DNA of 64,000 nucleotides from positions 248,001-312,000 of the forward strand of contig NZ_CP036267.1 in the NCBI RefSeq assembly GCF_007744255.1. The letters run 5' to 3'. The DNA is from Thalassoglobus polymorphus. Lineage in GTDB: Bacteria > Planctomycetota > Planctomycetia > Planctomycetales > Planctomycetaceae. The translations under genes and the position numbers were made by a program. Below are positions 1-8,693 of the stretch, piece by piece. How positions within the stretch are numbered: the stretch's first letter is position 1; the number at the start of each line of letters is the position of its first letter. The notes beneath the pieces are model-generated. The model worked only from the letters and a program-made list of their open reading frames with translations. It had not been told where the DNA came from and searched no databases.

Positions 1-102
1 CGGCGGGTTCCAATGACATTCAAGGGCAATCCGTTCATGAAGCCAGCGTTAAAAACGGCGGCCCCAAACTTACCAGACCAGTTCAAGAACTCTATTCGAT
101 AA
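1..102 (+). CDS. C-terminal end of a phage gp10-like head-tail/tail completion protein (partial)
   Basis: The first 33 codons are open from the window edge to a TAA at 100-102. The peptide contains KGNPFMKPAL followed by a short helix ending FKNSIR, which resembles the C-terminus of HK97 gp10-like proteins (a conserved N-P-F-x-x-P-A-L stretch followed by a helix). These proteins join the tail to the head in siphoviruses and are normally encoded just before the tail tube gene, as here. The next gene starts 15 bases later. Only the tail end is visible, so the family call rests on a short motif plus position. Confidence 0.55.
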   Translation, partial: RRVPMTFKGNPFMKPALKTAAPNLPDQFKNSIR

Positions 103-116
103 GGAACTAAAGAACT

Positions 117-596
117 ATGACCGCACCAACAGCAGTACACCGGGGATACTTCGAGAAGATTTATATTGACACGGCTGATGATTGGGACACCCCAACATTT
201 GTGGAGATCGAGGAAGCGGAGGACGGTCAGTGGAGCGTCACGCCGAAAAGCGAAACCGTCATGCTGAAGAAGCACGGCGGAATTGAACGGGAAATTCCCT
301 ACGGGGCGGCAATTGCCGCATCGTTCAACGTTAAGGCGTTGCCGGTTGGCTATTTGTCGTCGCGTGCGTACTACGCCAAACTACGTGATGCGTCATTGTC
401 CGGGGTTCCAGTCTTGTTACAGATGGCAGACGGCAATCCGTCAGGCGCCGGCGTTGAAGTTCTTAAAGCGTGGTGGACGGTTACATTCAGCAAATCGGCA
501 CCGTCCGGGGGAACCGTTGACGTGTCTATCACTCTTGCACCGTCTGATTCACCAGCGGGCGAATCGCCGGAAATTACCGTAACAGAAGGCCCTTAA
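117..596 (+). CDS. Phage major tail tube protein (probable)
   Basis: This 159-residue protein probably forms the tail tube. It is the right size for a tail tube monomer, is rich in beta-prone residues with few cysteines, and starts 15 bases after the gp10-like gene behind an AAGGAAC ribosome binding site. It is followed by a chaperone-like gene and the tape measure gene, the standard siphovirus order (tube, chaperone, tape measure). I recognise no sequence-specific motif, so the call depends mainly on position and size. It could instead be another small structural protein of the tail. Confidence 0.55.
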   Translation: MTAPTAVHRGYFEKIYIDTADDWDTPTFVEIEEAEDGQWSVTPKSETVMLKKHGGIEREIPYGAAIAASFNVKALPVGYLSSRAYYAKLRDASLSGVPVLLQMADGNPSGAGVEVLKAWWTVTFSKSAPSGGTVDVSITLAPSDSPAGESPEITVTEGP

Positions 597-645
597 AGCA
601 CCGGCAAGCGTTCTTTTAACTTTCCTCTAAGCGGACGGCTATTCA

Positions 646-1128
646 ATGGCAGGGTATAAGGATACGGCCGGCAATGAGCGATTCATTGAAATCGACTTGC
701 CGGCCGTTGAAAGGGTTTATGATCGGCTTAATGTCGATTTGTACGATATCGGATCAGTCGGCCGGGCGGCTAGTTCGGTCCGGGAGTTCTTGCCGGTGAT
801 TCATTGCATTTCCTCACATGACGAGCCCTATGCGGAATGGTGGAAATTGCACCGGGGCGAAGCGGCCGACAATGCGATTGAAGCGACGTTGGAAGCCCTG
901 GAGCTTTTTTACCCCCCGCATCTCTCGCGAATCATTCGAACAATGCGAATCCAGACAGGCGGGGCGATAGATGCGGCAATGAAAGCGGTGGAACAAGAGT
1001 TAGAGCAGACGTTTTCAAGCTTGCCGGGGCGTTGGGAATATCCCAGCTTGAAGGAATCACGCTTCGGAAACTTGTCTGGATGGCTCAAGGGCGTTTTCCG
1101 GAAACTGACAAGTTCCAGAAGCCGGTAA
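646..1128 (+). CDS. Phage tail assembly chaperone, zero-frame product
   Basis: A 160-residue acidic-to-mixed, mainly helical protein encoded between the tail tube and tape measure genes. In tailed phages this slot holds the tail assembly chaperone, which binds the tape measure protein during tail assembly and is usually made in two forms by a programmed frameshift. The zero-frame C-terminus (from about residue 128) becomes basic and low in recognisable structure, while the -1 frame over the same bases encodes a much more protein-like sequence (see the 1029-1181 entry). The ribosome binding site before the ATG is weak. Function is inferred from position and the frameshift signature. Confidence 0.55.
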   Translation: MAGYKDTAGNERFIEIDLPAVERVYDRLNVDLYDIGSVGRAASSVREFLPVIHCISSHDEPYAEWWKLHRGEAADNAIEATLEALELFYPPHLSRIIRTMRIQTGGAIDAAMKAVEQELEQTFSSLPGRWEYPSLKESRFGNLSGWLKGVFRKLTSSRSR

Positions 1129-1181
1129 ACGACGGCGGGAAACTTTCAGAGCTTCAAACGGCAATGGTAGGCAATGGCTAA
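1029..1181 (+). other. Probable -1 frame extension of the tail assembly chaperone
   Basis: In the -1 frame relative to 646-1128, the bases read ALGISQLEGITLRKLVWMAQ then GRFPETDKFQKP, ending at TAA 1179-1181. The pattern LGIS...LTLR-L-WMA-GR is typical of tail chaperone C-terminal domains. The frame stays open well upstream, and its stop overlaps the tape measure ATG (1174) by eight bases, as expected for coupled genes. A run of four G at 1026-1029 lets the GGG codon re-pair perfectly after a one-base backward slip, giving a fused product of about 178 residues. A separate TTG start at 1032 is a possible alternative. Confidence 0.55.
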
Positions 1182-3438
1182 AAACATCGAAGCGGGCGGG
1201 GCGTTTGTCCGCATTTTCACCAAAGATGGCGGACTCGACAAGGGTTTGACCAGGGCGGAAAACCGCTTGCGTATGTTCTCGCAAGTGTCGACCCGGACCG
1301 GCCAAAAACTCATTCGGACCGTTGCACCTATTGCCGTTGGTCTCTCGGTTGCTCTCAAAGTCGGGGCCGACTTTGAAGACCAGATGAGCAAAGTGAAGGC
1401 CGTCACGAGCGGGACGATTGCCGAGTTTGAAGCACTGAACGCAAAGGCTAAAGAGCTTGGCAGGACAACCAGCTTTTCAGCGTCTCAGGTGGCGTCTGCA
1501 ATGGTCGAACTCGGCCGGGCCGGCTTTGACCGGTCTCAGATCGACACGGCCATTGCGGGCGTCTTGGCGTTGTCCAGGGCAACAGACACGGAGATCCCGG
1601 AAGCGGCTTCCATTGCCGGGGCGGCACTTCGTCAATTTAACCTGGAGGCGCAAGATTCCGACCGAGTCGTGGACGTCTTGGCGGCAACCGCTAACGGCTC
1701 GGCTCAATCACTGACAGACTTAGGGGAGGCATTAAAGCCGGTCGGGCCGATTGCTGCGGAATCCGGCGAATCCATTGAGGAAGTCTTAGCGGCAATAGCA
1801 TTGCTGGCAAACAACGGCATCAAGGGCAGTCTTGCCGGTAACGCACTGGCAAGAGCTTACAAGAATCTTTCGTCAAGCTTGACGCAAAATAAGCTTGCAA
1901 AGCTTGGCGTGGATGCCCTGGACGCACACCGCAACATGCGGCCACTCGCGAGTGTTATCAACGACATTGCAAAAGCCACGGAGAATCTCGGAAGTGGCGA
2001 CCGGCTCAACGCTTTTGAGGAGGTTTTCGGACGCGGACAGGCGGCGGCCCTGAAGCTTGCCGGCGGCGGGGCTGTCTTTGACGAGTTCTTGACGAAGCTG
2101 CAAGACCTTGACGGGCAGGTTTTCAAGACGGCCGAAGAAATGGACAACAATTTAGGCGGCTCATTTCGCCGGCTCAGTTCATCGGCAGAGGGGACGCTTA
2201 TCGCGTTGAAAGACGCTACGGAAGTTGGCTCGCGAGAATGGATTGACGCCACGTCTGAAATGCTAGGCGTGACAACCGAATTCATTTCAGAGAATGAAGA
2301 GCTCATTATGGAAATCGTCCAGCTAGCGGCCGTTGTCGGAGCGGCCGGGGCGGCTTTGGTTACGTTGGGCTTGGCTGCGAACGTAACGGCCAGCGCAGTC
2401 GGAGGCGTCCGGGTTGCGGTTTTGGCACTGTCTAAGGCAATGACAATTCTGTCAAAAGCCAATCCTCAAATGATTGCACTAGGGGTAGCCATTGCGGCCA
2501 TCGGGGCGGCTATCCTGGTTGCTCGGGGCCATCAAGCGGCGTTGAATAAGGAGATCGAAAAGAGCGTTGCGCTTGAGGAGAAACTGGCGGGAATCAAGGC
2601 GTCTGCAAATCAAAAATTCGTCCAGAAAACCCAGGGGATGGACAAGGATAAGGCGCTGGATGAGCTAAGGGCCGAAAAGGAGAGGCTTGAGAAAGACAAG
2701 TCGGCACAGGCGAAGCACTTGCGAAATGCCACAACATTCGCATCGGACGAAGAGTTAAAGGCTCACAGGAAGTCAATACCGTCTCAGGATCAGAGGGCGG
2801 CGGCGGAGTCAGAGAAGAAAATTCGAGAGGACCGGTTGCAATCCACAGTTGACGCACTGGCGGCCATTGACGAAGAGATTGCAAGGAGGGAGGCACAAGC
2901 GGACGAAGTTGAGCCGGAAGCCCCGGACGAAGAACCGTCAGGGAAAGCGAAAAGGCCCGGCTTTCAATTCCAGATCCCAGGAGCGGCTAAGGGCTTGCAA
3001 AGTGCTTTTTCTCCAATGCTCGGAGATCTCGCGAGAGGGGCGAAAGAGGCACACAATCAGGCCGTCAGGTCCACGGTTCAGAATGCCGGGATTTCCGGAC
3101 TAAAAAAGATTTCGCCGGCTTTCGGCGTTCTCTCAACTATCGGCGGCCACTTGTCGAAATTCCGGGGCCATGAGGTTGAAGAACAGCTAGACGAGACGCC
3201 GGAAATCGTTGACGAGACAGTCAAGCGGGTTGCGTCGAATCAGTCTCTTGAGCTTGGGACCGGAGAGGCGCAAAGGATTATCGCGCAAGCGTTGTCGCCA
3301 CGGGCAAGCAACGAGGAGAAAACGCTCAAAGTCCAGGAAGATATCAAAGTGAATTCTCAGATTTCGGCCGATCTCTTAGCACGCGTTGCCGATTATCTGG
3401 AAGCAAACGACATGGTTATAGTTAATAAGAAGGCGTAA
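1174..3438 (+). CDS. Phage tail tape measure protein, TP901 family
   Basis: This 754-residue protein sets tail length and is packed in the tail lumen before DNA ejection. Residues of roughly 60-310 show the TP901 core: alanine-rich helices with MVELGRAGFD, an ALRQFN segment and the L-ANNGIKGSLAG-ALA motif typical of this family. A hydrophobic stretch near residues 385-455 could be membrane-active. Residues about 480-590 are highly charged and coiled-coil-like. At about 1.5 angstrom per residue, a tail of roughly 110 nm would follow from the general rule for tape measures. The start overlaps the -1 chaperone stop; the next gene begins one base after its stop. Confidence 0.88.
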   Translation: MAKNIEAGGAFVRIFTKDGGLDKGLTRAENRLRMFSQVSTRTGQKLIRTVAPIAVGLSVALKVGADFEDQMSKVKAVTSGTIAEFEALNAKAKELGRTTSFSASQVASAMVELGRAGFDRSQIDTAIAGVLALSRATDTEIPEAASIAGAALRQFNLEAQDSDRVVDVLAATANGSAQSLTDLGEALKPVGPIAAESGESIEEVLAAIALLANNGIKGSLAGNALARAYKNLSSSLTQNKLAKLGVDALDAHRNMRPLASVINDIAKATENLGSGDRLNAFEEVFGRGQAAALKLAGGGAVFDEFLTKLQDLDGQVFKTAEEMDNNLGGSFRRLSSSAEGTLIALKDATEVGSREWIDATSEMLGVTTEFISENEELIMEIVQLAAVVGAAGAALVTLGLAANVTASAVGGVRVAVLALSKAMTILSKANPQMIALGVAIAAIGAAILVARGHQAALNKEIEKSVALEEKLAGIKASANQKFVQKTQGMDKDKALDELRAEKERLEKDKSAQAKHLRNATTFASDEELKAHRKSIPSQDQRAAAESEKKIREDRLQSTVDALAAIDEEIARREAQADEVEPEAPDEEPSGKAKRPGFQFQIPGAAKGLQSAFSPMLGDLARGAKEAHNQAVRSTVQNAGISGLKKISPAFGVLSTIGGHLSKFRGHEVEEQLDETPEIVDETVKRVASNQSLELGTGEAQRIIAQALSPRASNEEKTLKVQEDIKVNSQISADLLARVADYLEANDMVIVNKKA

Positions 3439-3439
3439 C

Positions 3440-4420
3440 ATGAGACCGAAGGTTTTAAGCTTCGACCCGGCAACAGGCCAGACCGGTTCGTTTTCTACTC
3501 AGCAGGAAAGAACTAGGCTCTATGAGGCTCACGTTTCAGACCTGGACGGGGCAGAAGATGCACTGTATGAATACGATAAGTCTTTGCAATACGGCCAAGC
3601 ACATCCGGCGAATGCAGCGTTAAGGGTGAAGCAGTTCACGACTCGGCAAGTTCTCAATGCACAAAAGGAGGGCGGAAAGGGCTGGAAGTTTCTCGTTAAC
3701 GTGTCTTATTCGTCGTCAGTCGATGAGCCGGTCAAGGATATTCTATCCGTTCCAGCGTCGATCACGACAAGCACGGCAACAGTGAGACGGATCGTCACCA
3801 CAGACCACGAGGGGCGTCCGTTGCTCAACAAGGCCGGGCAGCTTATCGAGGGCGTAGAGGATGAGTTTGACCTACTCGTTTTTGATATCACAAAGAACAT
3901 TCCCGACCATTTGCCGTCATGGGTTGGGACGCACCGCAAGGCCATTAACGCCGATTCCGTCTCTATTGACGGCTTTCCGTGCTTGCCGAAAACGCTACAG
4001 GTCGGATCGTTCCAGGTTGGCGGCCGGCAATACCACGGGAAACAATCGTACAGGGCTGCGTCAATCAAGCTTGTTCACAACGAACAGACATGGGTGAGAA
4101 CCTTACTGAATGCCGGCACGATGGAACTACGCTGGCAAGAGGTTCCGGGGCACGTTTATCCGCCGAAATACAAAGCCGTCTTGAGGCCTATTGTCGACGA
4201 TGCCGGCGAAAATATCTCTAGCCCGCAATTACTCTCTAAGGATGGGGCAGCCTATCGAGTCGATCCACTTACCGGGAAAGTCGTACCATTCAATAAGCAA
4301 AAGGGGCTGTTCAGTGACCTATTGAAGATCAAGACACCACTAGAACCGAAAGAGATCGTAACGCTAGAGTATACACTAAAGAAACCGCGTCCATTCAATG
4401 GCGTTCTACCTATTCGATAA
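3440..4420 (+). CDS. Phage tail-tip protein of unknown function
   Basis: A 326-residue protein encoded right after the tape measure gene (one base between stop and start). In siphoviruses this position is taken by distal tail or baseplate proteins that cap the tube and carry the adhesion machinery. The sequence is rich in beta-strand-like segments, for example the central VGSFQVGGRQYHGKQSYRAA region, and has a lysine-rich C-terminus, but I see no motif that names a family. A distal tail protein or a baseplate hub component are reasonable alternatives. Confidence 0.5.
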   Translation: MRPKVLSFDPATGQTGSFSTQQERTRLYEAHVSDLDGAEDALYEYDKSLQYGQAHPANAALRVKQFTTRQVLNAQKEGGKGWKFLVNVSYSSSVDEPVKDILSVPASITTSTATVRRIVTTDHEGRPLLNKAGQLIEGVEDEFDLLVFDITKNIPDHLPSWVGTHRKAINADSVSIDGFPCLPKTLQVGSFQVGGRQYHGKQSYRAASIKLVHNEQTWVRTLLNAGTMELRWQEVPGHVYPPKYKAVLRPIVDDAGENISSPQLLSKDGAAYRVDPLTGKVVPFNKQKGLFSDLLKIKTPLEPKEIVTLEYTLKKPRPFNGVLPIR

Positions 4421-4433
4421 GAAGGCGATATAA

Positions 4434-7151
4434 ATGAGTTTAATTGTGAATCAGTGGCGGGGAAATTCGCCAAGCGTACGACATACGGCAACCGTCACTG
4501 TCAATGATGCAGTTTTCGGGGCGTTGTATAAAGTCGACTTCGACGGCGTTGCGTCCGTTGAGACACGCGGTCAGGACGGGGACACGACGGCAACCATTGC
4601 GTCACGTCTTGCCGACTTGCTTGCAGGCGTTGCCGGCGTAACGGTCGACTATACGGCCGGGCAATCATCCATTGAGATCATGGGGCCGGCCGATGGCGTT
4701 CCTATGGCTTCGAACATCACAGCCAGCAATCCGGCCGGATCATTCACCGAGAGGATACGGCCGGGCAAACTGGCGATTGATCAAGAGTTCTTGATTGCAT
4801 TACCCGAAGACACCACGGGCGGAACGTTTACCGTTTCCGTAGACTTTGGTTCAGGATGGGAAGAGACGACAGGGCAGGCGTATAACGAAACGGCCGAGAA
4901 TCTTGAAAGCGACCTGGACGCGCTGACGAGCGCAAGCGGCGGGGACTTCTCTGTAACCCTGGAAGCAACCGAGCCGAGAACTTACCGGGTGAAGGTTGGG
5001 GGAAGCTGGGCCGGCAAAAGCGTTGCGATCAAGGCAGACACGTCCGGGCTCACGGGGCTATCAACGGCGGCCGTCTCTCGCGCTCAAAGCGTTGGGGGCG
5101 ATGCACCGGCCGTATGGAAAATCCGCCTTCATCAAGATTCGTCTGCCAGTACGTTAATCAACGTGCACATGAATGGTGTCGCTTATGCGACGCAGATTGC
5201 GAACGTGGTGAGTCAATCATGGTGGGATGAGCGATTGCCTGCAAACACAGTGTCTTTCGCTGGTGGTCAGGAGTTGCATTCGGGCGGCTCAATGACGTCT
5301 CACGCGGTGTTCTCTGTTCCGGCCGATGTGTCTATATCGTTTAGTGGGCCAGTGTCTGCCCAGGTTGACGAGTTGCAGGCGTATCAAGGCGAATCGCATG
5401 ACTCATTTCAGATGTTTGACTTCACGGCGGGCACCACAGGCACGCAAACCGTCACTTGGAACGGTCACACATCGGGGGGCGGTTCCATGTCTCAGATAGC
5501 GTCGCTATTGCTCAGCCTTCCGAATATTAACACCGGGGAAATTCAGGGCTTCACGTTTGGTAGCGTCCCCATTTATGTCGTACAATTCCAGAACGGACTC
5601 GGAGGGGCGTTGCAACCGTTAATTCAGTTCGGCACCACAGACGCAGAATATCTCAGCGAGGGAGCCGGGCCAGTAAACGATATTCACGCGGTTACGATTC
5701 TCGGGGCAACAGGCGGCACGTTTCCGCTACAGGTTTCCGGGAAAGCCGAGACGACAGACATTGATTTTGCAAGCGACGACATTGACGACATTCAAGCGGC
5801 CATTGACGCAACACTCTCGGCCGGAGAAACGGTCACGGTCACGGGGACAATCAGCAGCTTCCAAATCGAGTACGGCGGGGACCTGGCGGAAACGACAATT
5901 CCACTCATTGCCATTGATGGAAGCGGATTGACGGGCGGTCAAGATGCTATTATCAGCGAGGCAGTCACGCCGGTTGCTGGAATCAACGAAATTCAAGCCG
6001 TCAACATTGACCCGACCGCAACGGGCGGAACTTATTCGCTAGTTAATGGCCAGCCGAGCATTGACATTCCCTACAATGACAGCTTGCCAAACATTGAAGC
6101 GGCTTACGAGGATTTGCCGGATATTGGGGCGGGAAATGTGTTTTTTGACGGTACGCCAAGGCGGCTACTCATTGAGTATATCGGGGCACTTGCCGGGCGT
6201 CCGGTCGACCTGGTAAAGATCAATCAAGACAGCTTGATTGTGTCCGGTCAATCGGCGTTGACAGTCTCGGTTGAGTCTCTGGCGGGATCGGCGAACCATT
6301 GGAATAGTCCGCAAAACTGGTCACTTGACCATGTGCCGAGAAGCGGGGAACTTGTCGTTCTGAAGGGACCGGCCGGCGATATCTTGCACGGCCTGGTGCA
6401 GGCGGCCGAATGCACTTTCAGCGGAACCGATATCGTTCTCAATCAGCCGGGCGATTTCATTGACGGTCAAGTTGTTCGCCTATCAACTTCCGATACTCTG
6501 CCAACGGCTCAAGATTCAGGCGGGGCCGTTGTCCTGGATGGCTCGGCCGATTATTACGTTGTTGCCATTGGAGTGACAGACAGCGGAAATCAGACAATCA
6601 AGATCAGTGAGACGGACAACGGCGAACCGGTTGAGTTTACGAACGCCGGAACCGGAACGCATCGAATCGGCGTAAGGCTTGCCGGCATTCGACAATTCGC
6701 ATCGTATGCCGGGGCGATTGGATTCCCGCAATTCATTGACGGCGCATGGTATCCGGGACAACGTTATTTACAAATCGACCTGGAAGCCCCGTCAAGCAAC
6801 GATCCAAACATTGAGTTAGGAATCGGGGACGGCAGCGGGTTATCACGCGGCTATTTTGATTTCGGCACAAGCCACGTTGATGCACGCGTTTTGAAGTCTC
6901 AGGGTTCCGGAGACGAGCCGGCCATTAACGTTCTGAATGACAACATTGACGAAAGCGAAGTTGTCGTTATCGGTGGCGTGTTCGGAGTGGGGAACGATCC
7001 GGCCCGTACGCCAAGTATGCGGCGTTTAATTGGCTTCGCCGGCCGGTCGATTGTCGGCAATGCGAACTTCTCACGGATCGAAAGCTATAACAATTCCGTA
7101 GAGTCTGCAATTTCTCAGGCATCTTCAAACATTGTTCAAGTCAGGGCTTAA
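4434..7151 (+). CDS. Large phage tail-tip/fibre protein with repeated domains
   Basis: A 905-residue acidic protein following the tail-tip gene with 13 bases between them and a GAAGGCG ribosome binding site. At least four copies of one domain can be seen, near residues 114-206, 322-402, 414-500 and 516-604. Each has the plan I-x-V ... GG-T-F/Y ... I ... alternating hydrophobics ... Y-x-V/I-x-Y-x-G-x-L-A-G ... G-L-T/S-G, with an N-terminal stretch (17-100) that looks distantly related. The C-terminal third (from about 620) differs and may be beta-helical. Such repeats suit an extended adhesin or tail spike, or the shaft of a fibre. The function is inferred from position and repeat structure. 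Confidence 0.6.
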   Translation: MSLIVNQWRGNSPSVRHTATVTVNDAVFGALYKVDFDGVASVETRGQDGDTTATIASRLADLLAGVAGVTVDYTAGQSSIEIMGPADGVPMASNITASNPAGSFTERIRPGKLAIDQEFLIALPEDTTGGTFTVSVDFGSGWEETTGQAYNETAENLESDLDALTSASGGDFSVTLEATEPRTYRVKVGGSWAGKSVAIKADTSGLTGLSTAAVSRAQSVGGDAPAVWKIRLHQDSSASTLINVHMNGVAYATQIANVVSQSWWDERLPANTVSFAGGQELHSGGSMTSHAVFSVPADVSISFSGPVSAQVDELQAYQGESHDSFQMFDFTAGTTGTQTVTWNGHTSGGGSMSQIASLLLSLPNINTGEIQGFTFGSVPIYVVQFQNGLGGALQPLIQFGTTDAEYLSEGAGPVNDIHAVTILGATGGTFPLQVSGKAETTDIDFASDDIDDIQAAIDATLSAGETVTVTGTISSFQIEYGGDLAETTIPLIAIDGSGLTGGQDAIISEAVTPVAGINEIQAVNIDPTATGGTYSLVNGQPSIDIPYNDSLPNIEAAYEDLPDIGAGNVFFDGTPRRLLIEYIGALAGRPVDLVKINQDSLIVSGQSALTVSVESLAGSANHWNSPQNWSLDHVPRSGELVVLKGPAGDILHGLVQAAECTFSGTDIVLNQPGDFIDGQVVRLSTSDTLPTAQDSGGAVVLDGSADYYVVAIGVTDSGNQTIKISETDNGEPVEFTNAGTGTHRIGVRLAGIRQFASYAGAIGFPQFIDGAWYPGQRYLQIDLEAPSSNDPNIELGIGDGSGLSRGYFDFGTSHVDARVLKSQGSGDEPAINVLNDNIDESEVVVIGGVFGVGNDPARTPSMRRLIGFAGRSIVGNANFSRIESYNNSVESAISQASSNIVQVRA

Positions 7152-7152
7152 C

Positions 7153-8691
7153 ATGGAAGCGAACGTTATTCATTCCGAAGATTGGCCGGCCGTTTCTTCT
7201 CTGATTCAGAGAGAACGGGCCGGTCAATTCGCCGGGCTCGGCAATGGTCCGGGCTCGGCAGTCGGGGCCGTTCCTACACGCTTTGCGGTCCTCACGAAAG
7301 AGGTCATTGACGGCGTGGCAGAAGCGGCCCTGATGATTCCATCGGAGCGATTCACTCAGGATGTGTTCACGCCGGATGGCTTGCCGTTCCATCTTACAAT
7401 CGGGGAACGGGAAGGGGCCGGCGATGTCGAAAAGACCGGCGACCTACAGGCGGGAATAACTCGCCAGGAATTGCTTTCCGTCCTGGAAACAACATCACTG
7501 CAGGGGCAGATTGAGAGAGTCGAGTTTGACGGGCCACGGTGGAAAGTGGTTTATAAGTCGACACGGCCGGCCGGGGCTCGCATCTTGTCCGATCCGGATC
7601 AGGAGCGGCTTTTTGTTTCGGCGAATCACCTGGTTTCTGCCGGTGAGAAGATCCGCGTCAAGATTGATCTCATGACGGCCGGAGACATTCCAGCCGGAAC
7701 TATGGTGCAGGTCGTGTCGGTTCCGGGGAAAGGCTGGGCAGTCACGGAGCTTGAAGAGTTCCAGGCGGCCGGTGAAACAACAATCATCGGAGGGGATCCG
7801 TATACGTACGCGGACGAATGCACTCGACAAATCTTGCCGGCTGGCGTTTCGAGCGATTGCCCGGCATGTGGGGACGACACGCCGGAAGGCTTTTCCGTCT
7901 CGTTTCCCGGGCAGTCTTCGCCAGAGTTCTTAAAGCTTCTGTATGCGGATTTGTCAGCACAAGACTCTGAAGGAATCGACACAAGCGACCCGATACAGAA
8001 CCGGCAATCGTTGCTTCACGATGCGGGGAGCGTGTTCGAGTCTGACGCGTTCAACGATGGTTCGATGTATTGGCATATTGAGATTTTCGACAATGCCGAT
8101 TCAGGGCCATCGGCCCGGTTGGAGCTATGCGGCACAGACGAAACAATCTATTCCGATGGTTTGAAAATCGTCTATTGGACGAAAGGCGTTTTTGATTGTC
8201 TCTCGGCGAATTCGTTGTCGCGAGTCAGCCACTTGAGTAAGGGCTCGGCAGCAATGGGCCGGCATGAGTTTCCGCCATGTGTCACAGTCACTCCGTTTGC
8301 TCATTCTTGTCGGCCGAAAAGCGGGGCGCACAATGCAGCGTTTAATTGCGTGGCGTATTGGTCTGCAATCCTGGACGGGCAAGAGCTTATTGCGGGGCCG
8401 GCCGTTAACGATCCGGATGACGGGGAACGTGATTGCGTTTGGAGCCCGTACGAAGCGGCCGGAACGTCAATGACGGTTGGCTTCTATTGGACCGGTATTG
8501 AATCACTGAATGTTGCAAGGCAGGTGAGATTCACGGCTGAGGTTGAAATCGTCCGGGGCGATGATCGGGCAACGTATCGGCTCACGCAACGGGGCGATGA
8601 TCGGCCGTCTTGTTTCGGAATGACACTACAAAAAGCAACGGGAGGCGATACGCTTCCCGGGACAATCACAATCAGACCATGGCAGAAATAA
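7153..8691 (+). CDS. Phage tail protein of unknown function, cysteine-containing C-terminal half
   Basis: I do not recognise this 512-residue protein. I chose the ATG at 7153, one base after the TAA of the preceding gene (7149-7151), over the ATG at 7132, which would overlap it. The N-terminal half is beta-rich. From about residue 220 come a CPACGDD pair and further single cysteines, which is unusual for a phage structural protein and could reflect metal binding or disulfides. Its position between the repeat protein and the glycosyltransferase-like gene suggests a receptor-binding or tail-tip accessory role, but nothing in the sequence proves it. Confidence 0.5.
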   Translation: MEANVIHSEDWPAVSSLIQRERAGQFAGLGNGPGSAVGAVPTRFAVLTKEVIDGVAEAALMIPSERFTQDVFTPDGLPFHLTIGEREGAGDVEKTGDLQAGITRQELLSVLETTSLQGQIERVEFDGPRWKVVYKSTRPAGARILSDPDQERLFVSANHLVSAGEKIRVKIDLMTAGDIPAGTMVQVVSVPGKGWAVTELEEFQAAGETTIIGGDPYTYADECTRQILPAGVSSDCPACGDDTPEGFSVSFPGQSSPEFLKLLYADLSAQDSEGIDTSDPIQNRQSLLHDAGSVFESDAFNDGSMYWHIEIFDNADSGPSARLELCGTDETIYSDGLKIVYWTKGVFDCLSANSLSRVSHLSKGSAAMGRHEFPPCVTVTPFAHSCRPKSGAHNAAFNCVAYWSAILDGQELIAGPAVNDPDDGERDCVWSPYEAAGTSMTVGFYWTGIESLNVARQVRFTAEVEIVRGDDRATYRLTQRGDDRPSCFGMTLQKATGGDTLPGTITIRPWQK

Positions 8692-8693
8692 AA

